Assembly (NCBI GenBank): GCA_002011815.1
Contig: MTOV01000007.1
Span: 14,788 to 59,738 of the forward strand
Length of the DNA: 44,951 bases
From: Nitrospirae bacterium JdFR-86
Lineage (GTDB): Bacteria > Nitrospirota > Thermodesulfovibrionia > Thermodesulfovibrionales > JdFR-86
Direction: 5' to 3'
This document shows, piece by piece, positions 39,655 through 44,951 of this stretch (its first letter is position 1; each line of letters starts with the position of its first letter). The translations under genes were made by a program, and so were the position numbers. A model generated the notes under the pieces. The model saw only the letters and a list, made by a program, of their open reading frames with translations. It made no database searches and was not told the origin of the DNA.

Positions 39655-40241
39655 TTCTTCCGAATCACGTCGTGTCCTTCAAGCTCGCCACCTATTGGAA
39701 ACGGCTTTGATTCTTTTGAGATGCTGAAGTCCTTCTGCTTTACGAAAAAAAACAGGGAGCTTATTATCGGAGGTAGTCTTCTCAGCCGGGATTCAACCGT
39801 GACCTTAACGAAATACATTGCTGGCTCAAGCTCGTTTATGTTCGTGAGCCTGAGCTCAGGGATGCTCAGACCCCATTTGATAAGCAGGTTACAGTCGTTG
39901 AATCTCTTTTCAGTGAGTGTAGTGCCTGACAGAGAAGTGGCGATATACTCTTTCTTTACAGGGTCGCACCGCAGTGTTCTTGTAAGGGTCTTGCCCAGAA
40001 CGAACTCATCAGGCCATGAGTCCCAGACCCTGAAGAGGTCAATATAAAATATTATCTCCTTTGAGATGCCCTTTTTTATATCGTTCAGGTATTGCTTGTC
40101 GAGTTCTATTCCTGTGGAGACGGTTATGTTGTTTTCTATGACCCTGACTTTTGGACCGATTATGTCTGCGGCGTAAAGTGCAGCCGGCAGAAGCAGTAAA
40201 GCTACTATCAAAGATAATATGATTTTGAATTTTTCAGACAT
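39651..40241 (-). CDS. DUF4390-family exported protein
   Basis: Signal peptide; VRVIENNITVSTGIELDKQYLNDIKKGISKEIIFYIDLFRVWDSWPDEFVLGKTLTRTLRCDPVKKEY; upstream of NtrY-like gene. Confidence 0.72.
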   Translation of the reverse strand: MSEKFKIILSLIVALLLLPAALYAADIIGPKVRVIENNITVSTGIELDKQYLNDIKKGISKEIIFYIDLFRVWDSWPDEFVLGKTLTRTLRCDPVKKEYIATSLSGTTLTEKRFNDCNLLIKWGLSIPELRLTNINELEPAMYFVKVTVESRLRRLPPIISSLFFFVKQKDFSISKESKPFPIGGELEGHDVIRKK

Positions 40242-40363
40242 ATATTACTTTAGTTGTATTAAGGCTTGACATCTCAAAGACAAATTTATTTCATTATACC
40301 ACAGAGCGGAAAGGGCGAGAGCGGAAGAAACACGGCCTTTTCTTAAAAAATTAGGAGGAAGTC

Positions 40364-40846
40364 ATGGAACTAAAATTGGTCAGGATGGAGATACCGGAGG
40401 GGACTAACATAATCCTCGGTCAAACGCATTTTATAAAGACTGCAGAGGACCTTTACGAGGCAGTGGTATGCACAGTCCCGCAGGCGAAATTCGGAGTGGC
40501 ATTTACAGAGGCATCAGGTCCTTGTCTTATCCGCACGGAGGGCAACGACCAGAGCCTTATAGACACCTGCGTTAAAAACCTTCAGGCACTTGGTGCAGGA
40601 CATGTCTTCTGCATTCTGATTAAAGACGCATATCCGATAAACATCCTCAATGCAGTCAAGAACTGTCCTGAGGTCTGCAGGATTTTCTGCGCCACGGCAA
40701 ACCCTCTTAAGGTGATTGTGGCTTCTACAGAGGAAGGAAGAGGGGTTGTGGGTGTTATAGACGGTTCTCCGCCAAAGGGTGTGGAGACAGCAGAGGACAA
40801 GGCGCAAAGAAAAGAATTCCTCAGAAAGATAGGTTATAAGTTATAA
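40364..40846 (+). CDS. adenosine-specific kinase family protein
   Basis: MEIPEGTNIILGQTHFIKTAEDLYEAVVCTVPQAKFGVAFTEASGPCLIRTEGND; GRGVVGVIDGSPPKGVE. Confidence 0.88.
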   Translation: MELKLVRMEIPEGTNIILGQTHFIKTAEDLYEAVVCTVPQAKFGVAFTEASGPCLIRTEGNDQSLIDTCVKNLQALGAGHVFCILIKDAYPINILNAVKNCPEVCRIFCATANPLKVIVASTEEGRGVVGVIDGSPPKGVETAEDKAQRKEFLRKIGYKL

Positions 40847-40866
40847 TGTTAGGCTGAGGCTTTAAG

Positions 40867-41193
40867 ATGAATGTCGAAGACTTAAAGTATGACGAAAAAG
40901 GGCTGATACCTGCAGTCGTGCAGGAGGCAGGGACAGGCGAAGTGCTGATGGTGGCGTATATGGACAAGACCGCTGTTCGCATGACCCTTGAGACCGGCTA
41001 TACGCATTTCTGGTCTCGTTCGAGAAAAAAGTACTGGAAGAAGGGTGAGACCTCAGGCAATGTGCAGGAAGTAAGGGAAGTCCTTTATGACTGTGATGCA
41101 GACACACTGCTTGTAAAGGTTATACAGCATGGAAAGGGCGCATGCCACACAGGCAACAGAACGTGTTTTTACAGAAAGCTGGATATCAAATGA
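40867..41193 (+). CDS. hisI: phosphoribosyl-AMP cyclohydrolase
   Basis: VLMVAYMDKTAVRMTLETGYTHFWSRSRKKYWKKGETSGNVQEVREVLYDCDADTLLVKV. Confidence 0.96.
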   Translation: MNVEDLKYDEKGLIPAVVQEAGTGEVLMVAYMDKTAVRMTLETGYTHFWSRSRKKYWKKGETSGNVQEVREVLYDCDADTLLVKVIQHGKGACHTGNRTCFYRKLDIK

Positions 41194-41265
41194 TTTTACG
41201 CGTGGCTCAAAGTTTTATTCGCTCACAACACCTTGCGTATTTAAACTAAAGGAGAGTGACTTTAG

Positions 41266-41610
41266 ATGACTGACTGCATATTCTGCAAGATTGCGGAGCG
41301 GAAGCTTCCGGCTAAGATTTTGTATGAAGACAACACTGCAGTGGCGTTTGAGGACATCGCACCGCAAGCACCAGTGCATGTGCTTGTAATTCCGAAAAAG
41401 CACATATCCACTGCGCTTGACATCAAGGAAGAGGACAATGCCCTTGTAGGGCATCTTTATCAGGTAGCCAACAGGATTGCAAAGGACAAGGGGATTGCAG
41501 AGCGGGGCTTCCGTCTGGTTATGAACTGCAATCCTGAGTCCGGGCAGGCAGTCTATCACATACATCTTCATGTTCTTGGCGGCAGACGCATGCACTGGCC
41601 ACCAGGGTAA
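41266..41610 (+). CDS. HIT-family nucleotide-binding protein
   Basis: DCIFCKIAERKLPAKILYEDNTAVAFEDIAPQAPVHVLVIPKKHI; YHIHLHVLGGRRM histidine triad. Confidence 0.95.
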   Translation: MTDCIFCKIAERKLPAKILYEDNTAVAFEDIAPQAPVHVLVIPKKHISTALDIKEEDNALVGHLYQVANRIAKDKGIAERGFRLVMNCNPESGQAVYHIHLHVLGGRRMHWPPG

Positions 41611-41627
41611 AGGCAAAAGGAGGCAGG

Positions 41628-42923
41628 ATGATACCACGGTATACACGGCCTGAGATGGGCCGTATCTGGGAACTCGAAAACAAATACAGTAAATGGCTAC
41701 AGGTTGAGATCGCTGTATGCGAGGCATGGGCAGAGCTTGGAGAAATCCCGCGTCAAGCCCTCCAGAAGATAAAGAAAAAAGCCGCATTTGATGTAAAAAG
41801 AATCGATGAGATAGAAGCCACGGTAAAGCACGACGTCATAGCCTTTCTTACCTCGGTTGCTGAGCATGTGGGAGAAGAAGCCCGGTTTATACACAAAGGA
41901 CTGACTTCCTCAGATATTCTTGACACTGCCCTTTCCCTTCAGATGAAAGAGGCAGCAGACATCATCATAAAAGACATAAAAAATCTGAGAGAGGTCTTAA
42001 AGCAGCAGGCGTTTAAATATAAAGATGTGCCCTGCATAGGAAGAAGCCACGGAGTGCATGCCGAGCCCATGACCTTTGGGCTGAAGTTCGCCCTCTGGTA
42101 TGAGGACATGGGCAGGTGTCTTGAAAGAATGAAGCAGGCGAAGAAGACCGTAAGCGTGGGAAAGCTCTCTGGTGCAGTGGGCACGTTTTCGAACATTCCG
42201 CCTTCAGTTGAAGAGAAAGTCTTAAAAAGGCTGGGACTAAGACCTGAGCCTGTTGCCACACAGGTCGTCCAGAGGGACAGGCACGCCGAGTATCTGCAAG
42301 CGCTTGCCCTGACAGCGGCAGCAGTTGAGAAAATAGCCGTGGAGATAAGGCATCTTCAGAGAACAGAGGTGCTTGAGGCTGAAGAGCCTTTTACCAAAGG
42401 GCAGAAAGGTTCCTCTGCAATGCCTCACAAGAGAAATCCTGTTGGATGTGAAAACCTCTCAGGGCTTTCAAGAGTAGTAAGGGCTAATGCCCTTGCCTCA
42501 CTTGAAAACATCGCACTCTGGCACGAAAGAGACATATCTCATTCCTCGGTAGAAAGGGTAATAATCCCGGACAGCACAATCCTTGTTGATTACATGCTTC
42601 AGAGGCTTAAAGGCATCATCGGAGGGCTTCATGTCTATCCTGAGCGGATGAAAAAGAACATGGAGTTAAGCTACGGGCTTTACAACTCCCAGCAGGTGAT
42701 GCTTGCCCTTGTGGACAAAGGACTAAGCCGGGAGGATGCCTACGCCGTCGTTCAGAAAAACGCAATGCAGAGCTGGCGGAGAAAGAAACCCTTCAAGAGC
42801 CTCCTCCTTAAAGACAAAACCGTAAGAAAATACCTGAACAAGAACGAGATAGAAAAGCTGTTCGACTTAAGCTACTATCTAAGGAACGTGGACTACATAT
42901 TCAAGAGAGTGTTCAGGGCGTAA
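41628..42923 (+). CDS. purB: adenylosuccinate lyase
   Basis: MIPRYTRPEMGRIWELENKYSKWLQVEIAVCEA; GLTSSDILDTALSLQ; GSSAMPHKRNPVGCENLSGL. Confidence 0.97.
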   Translation: MIPRYTRPEMGRIWELENKYSKWLQVEIAVCEAWAELGEIPRQALQKIKKKAAFDVKRIDEIEATVKHDVIAFLTSVAEHVGEEARFIHKGLTSSDILDTALSLQMKEAADIIIKDIKNLREVLKQQAFKYKDVPCIGRSHGVHAEPMTFGLKFALWYEDMGRCLERMKQAKKTVSVGKLSGAVGTFSNIPPSVEEKVLKRLGLRPEPVATQVVQRDRHAEYLQALALTAAAVEKIAVEIRHLQRTEVLEAEEPFTKGQKGSSAMPHKRNPVGCENLSGLSRVVRANALASLENIALWHERDISHSSVERVIIPDSTILVDYMLQRLKGIIGGLHVYPERMKKNMELSYGLYNSQQVMLALVDKGLSREDAYAVVQKNAMQSWRRKKPFKSLLLKDKTVRKYLNKNEIEKLFDLSYYLRNVDYIFKRVFRA

Positions 42924-42928
42924 AAACC

Positions 42929-43528
42929 ATGGGCGAGATACATCAGTTTCAGCCGCTTACAGTCAAGGACCGTGTTACCGTAGTGCTTTACAGGCTTGGC
43001 ATAGCCCTTTCTGCAGTAATCATTGCAATAGCTGCATATGTGCTTTTAAGCCCCATGCGTTATCAGGAAAGCATAGCCCTGAGGTTTAATGTCTTTCTGG
43101 TTGTCCTTTATGTTGCTGTGGGTTTAAGCGTGTTTTTTATTCACCTTTATGTAAGCGCGTATCACAGGCTGCTTAAAAGGCTTTACTACATTGCACTGGC
43201 TTCGCTTGTGGGGCTTTTTGTCTTGGGCAGGGGAGATGTCTTAAGTGTTGTTGCTGATAAGCACTATGGTGCGATTCTTCTTATTCCGCTTTCAGGCTGT
43301 CTGGGTTTTATTACGGCAAAAGAGGCATTTTGTTTTAAACTGACAGAAGGCTATCTGATTGCATTCAGCATGCCGCTTTATCTTGTTTTCATTGCCACAG
43401 GGGGCATGTCTTTGAAAGGTGCTTCTTACGGGCTTGTCCTCATTGCGCTGATGCTCGTAATCTTTACTCTGAGAAAAGTCTTCATGCCGATACACTATGA
43501 CATAGGGGATAAGTCAGCCTACCGCTAG
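42929..43528 (+). CDS. hypothetical polytopic membrane protein
   Basis: Multiple predicted TM helices; SD-proximal to purB. Confidence 0.65.
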   Translation: MGEIHQFQPLTVKDRVTVVLYRLGIALSAVIIAIAAYVLLSPMRYQESIALRFNVFLVVLYVAVGLSVFFIHLYVSAYHRLLKRLYYIALASLVGLFVLGRGDVLSVVADKHYGAILLIPLSGCLGFITAKEAFCFKLTEGYLIAFSMPLYLVFIATGGMSLKGASYGLVLIALMLVIFTLRKVFMPIHYDIGDKSAYR

Positions 43529-43531
43529 TGG

Positions 43532-43957
43532 TCAGGAATATTCGTCAATATCGATTTTAGTAGCGCGGAGTTTTTTCTTTTCAGCAAGGAGTTTCTTTTC
43601 AGCGAGGATTTTTTCTTTTGCGCGTTTTGAGCGTTTTCTTTTCTGTCTCCGGATTTTCTCGATGCGTTTTTGCTCTTCGCTTTCTTTGCCTTTTATGAGC
43701 TGTTCGATTTTATTTGCGAGTATAACTCTTGCGCGGTAGCGGTTGAGAGCCTGTGTGCGCTCTATCCGGCACTTGACCTCGATGCCTGTTGGAAGGTGTT
43801 TCAGATACACGCAGGTTGAGGTCTTGTTGCGTTTCTGCCCGCCTCTTCCGCTTGAGCGTATGAAGGACTCTTCGATGTCTTCCTCGCGGATGCCAAGAGA
43901 AGCCATCTTGTCTTTAAGTGCTTTCTCTTTCTGCGGGCTTACAGGAAATATACTCAT
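43532..43957 (-). CDS. RF-1 domain (GGQ) release-factor-like protein
   Basis: FIRSSGRGGQKRNKTSTCVYLKHLPTGIEVKC, then Lys-rich tail (KRKRSKRAKEKILAEKKLLAEKKKLRATK); lacks the codon-recognition domains of RF1/RF2. Confidence 0.85.
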   Translation of the reverse strand: MSIFPVSPQKEKALKDKMASLGIREEDIEESFIRSSGRGGQKRNKTSTCVYLKHLPTGIEVKCRIERTQALNRYRARVILANKIEQLIKGKESEEQKRIEKIRRQKRKRSKRAKEKILAEKKLLAEKKKLRATKIDIDEYS

Positions 43958-43967
43958 GCGGTGTATA

Positions 43968-44543
43968 TCAGGCGTTAATCTTTTTAATCAGCCATGCCAT
44001 GTTCTGCCCGAGTGTTTTCATGGTCTGGATGCCTTCTTTGTCCTGCATCACCTCGCCGGGCTGTCTGCCGATTGCTATGTTCCAGTAGCTTGAGCCAGGG
44101 ATAATCATCTGTCCGATTAAAAAGAAATAATTTAGCGAGCTGAATACGTGTATAGAGCCTGCACGGCGCACTGCGACAACACCTGCTCCTACCTTGCGCT
44201 TGAACATATCACCGTTGGCGCGGGCAACCATTCCAGCGCGCTCGATAAGGGCTTTCATACTGGCTGAGACATCAGAGAAATAAGTAGGTGAGCCAAGCAG
44301 TATCCCGTCTGCATCAAGCATCTTTACGATGTAGTCATTCAGAGAGTCTTTTCTTACAGCACAGCGCTGGTTCTTGTTCTTAAAGCACTTGTAGCAGGCA
44401 GTGCAGCCCTGAAGGGGCTTTCCTGCAAGTTGTATAAGCTCTGTCTTTATGCCTTCTTTTTTGATTTCGTCCAGAACGAGTTTAAGGAGCATTGCGGTGT
44501 TTCCTTTTTTCCTTGCGCTTCCGTTAAACGCCACTACTTTCAT
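43968..44543 (-). CDS. flavodoxin-family / NADPH-dependent FMN reductase-like iron-sulfur flavoprotein
   Basis: VVAFNGSARKKGNTAMLLKLVLDEI; CTACYKCFKNKNQRC; DADGILLGSPTYFSDVSASMKALIERAG. Confidence 0.88.
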   Translation of the reverse strand: MKVVAFNGSARKKGNTAMLLKLVLDEIKKEGIKTELIQLAGKPLQGCTACYKCFKNKNQRCAVRKDSLNDYIVKMLDADGILLGSPTYFSDVSASMKALIERAGMVARANGDMFKRKVGAGVVAVRRAGSIHVFSSLNYFFLIGQMIIPGSSYWNIAIGRQPGEVMQDKEGIQTMKTLGQNMAWLIKKINA

Positions 44544-44751
44544 GGCATGCCCTCCTTATGTTTTTACCTCATTATACCCGAATATATTAAAATGCCCTTG
44601 TTACTTTTTTGCTTGGGGGCACAGCCCCTTTTAAAGGTTTTCAAGCGTGTATTAAAAAAGGTCTGTGACCTTCATGAACCTGAAAATTTCAGATGGGGAT
44701 ATCTTCTACCAATAAAGAAATTGTTTAGAATTTAATGCTTCTATGCCCCCT

Positions 44752-44780
44752 TTGACTAAAAACCGTGCAGGCTTTATAAT
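44752..44780 (+). promoter_or_regulatory. strong sigma70-type promoter for lysS TTGACT-N17-TATAAT
   Basis: -35 44752-44757, 17-nt spacer, perfect -10 44775-44780; start codon 14 nt downstream of the -10. Confidence 0.65.
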
Positions 44781-44794
44781 CAATAATCTTACTT

Positions 44795-44951
44795 ATGGAA
44801 GAGTATCACGAGCAGATAGAAAGCCGGATAAAAAAGCTCAGGGAGCTTAAAGAAGCAGGGATAGATCCCTTCGGAGGGGCTTTTGAATTCGAAAACCATG
44901 CCTTTGAAATCCATGAAAAATACGGGTCGTATTCCAAGGAAGAGCTTGAGG
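44795..44951 (+). CDS. lysS: lysyl-tRNA synthetase, N-terminal fragment (runs off window)
   Basis: MEEYHEQIESRIKKLRELKEAGIDPFGGAFEFENHAFEIHEKYGSYSKEELE; open to window end; class II LysRS-like N-terminus. Confidence 0.85.
   Translation, partial: MEEYHEQIESRIKKLRELKEAGIDPFGGAFEFENHAFEIHEKYGSYSKEELE

Noticed and set aside
44616-44632. GGGGC-ACA-GCCCC-TTTT as a terminator on the plus strand
   Set aside because: Stem is short and no plus-strand gene ends just upstream, so the function is unclear; not called as a feature.

Overview
This 45-kb window looks like chromosomal core from a Nitrospirota-like bacterium (inference from gene content and style). It carries no rRNA operon, CRISPR array or recognisable transposon. 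The centre is a probable replication-origin region, dnaA-dnaN-gyrB-parA-parB on the minus strand, with an AT-rich candidate oriC upstream of dnaA and a perfect 22-bp palindrome at 36250-36271 that matches the parS consensus. Other blocks, left to right: an RND/MMPL transporter + LolA-like + beta-barrel cassette; DsrE2-TusA; a FadL-like porin; a split-Soret cytochrome c / NosL / DUF2318 redox cluster; tmk-holB-ricT-metG; a partial type II secretion/pseudopilin set (F,H,I,J); tRNA-Leu(GAG); a TupABC-type tungstate ABC transporter; an archaeal-type Hel308 helicase coupled to a REC-GGDEF protein; nusB-ribH-THEP1; lnt-prfB, with prfB using a programmed +1 frameshift; tRNA-Phe(GAA); pyk; an NCS2 permease; REC-PilZ; NtrX/NtrY-like proteins; adenosine-specific kinase, hisI, HIT, purB; an RF-1-like GGQ protein; a flavodoxin-family protein; and the start of lysS. 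The observations most worth checking are the parS site, a nested inverted-repeat element abutting the nosL-like Shine-Dalgarno, the Hel308/diguanylate cyclase coupling, the predicted leaderless promoters and the three-part envelope export cassette. All calls come from reading the sequence and the supplied ORF track; no database searches were run.
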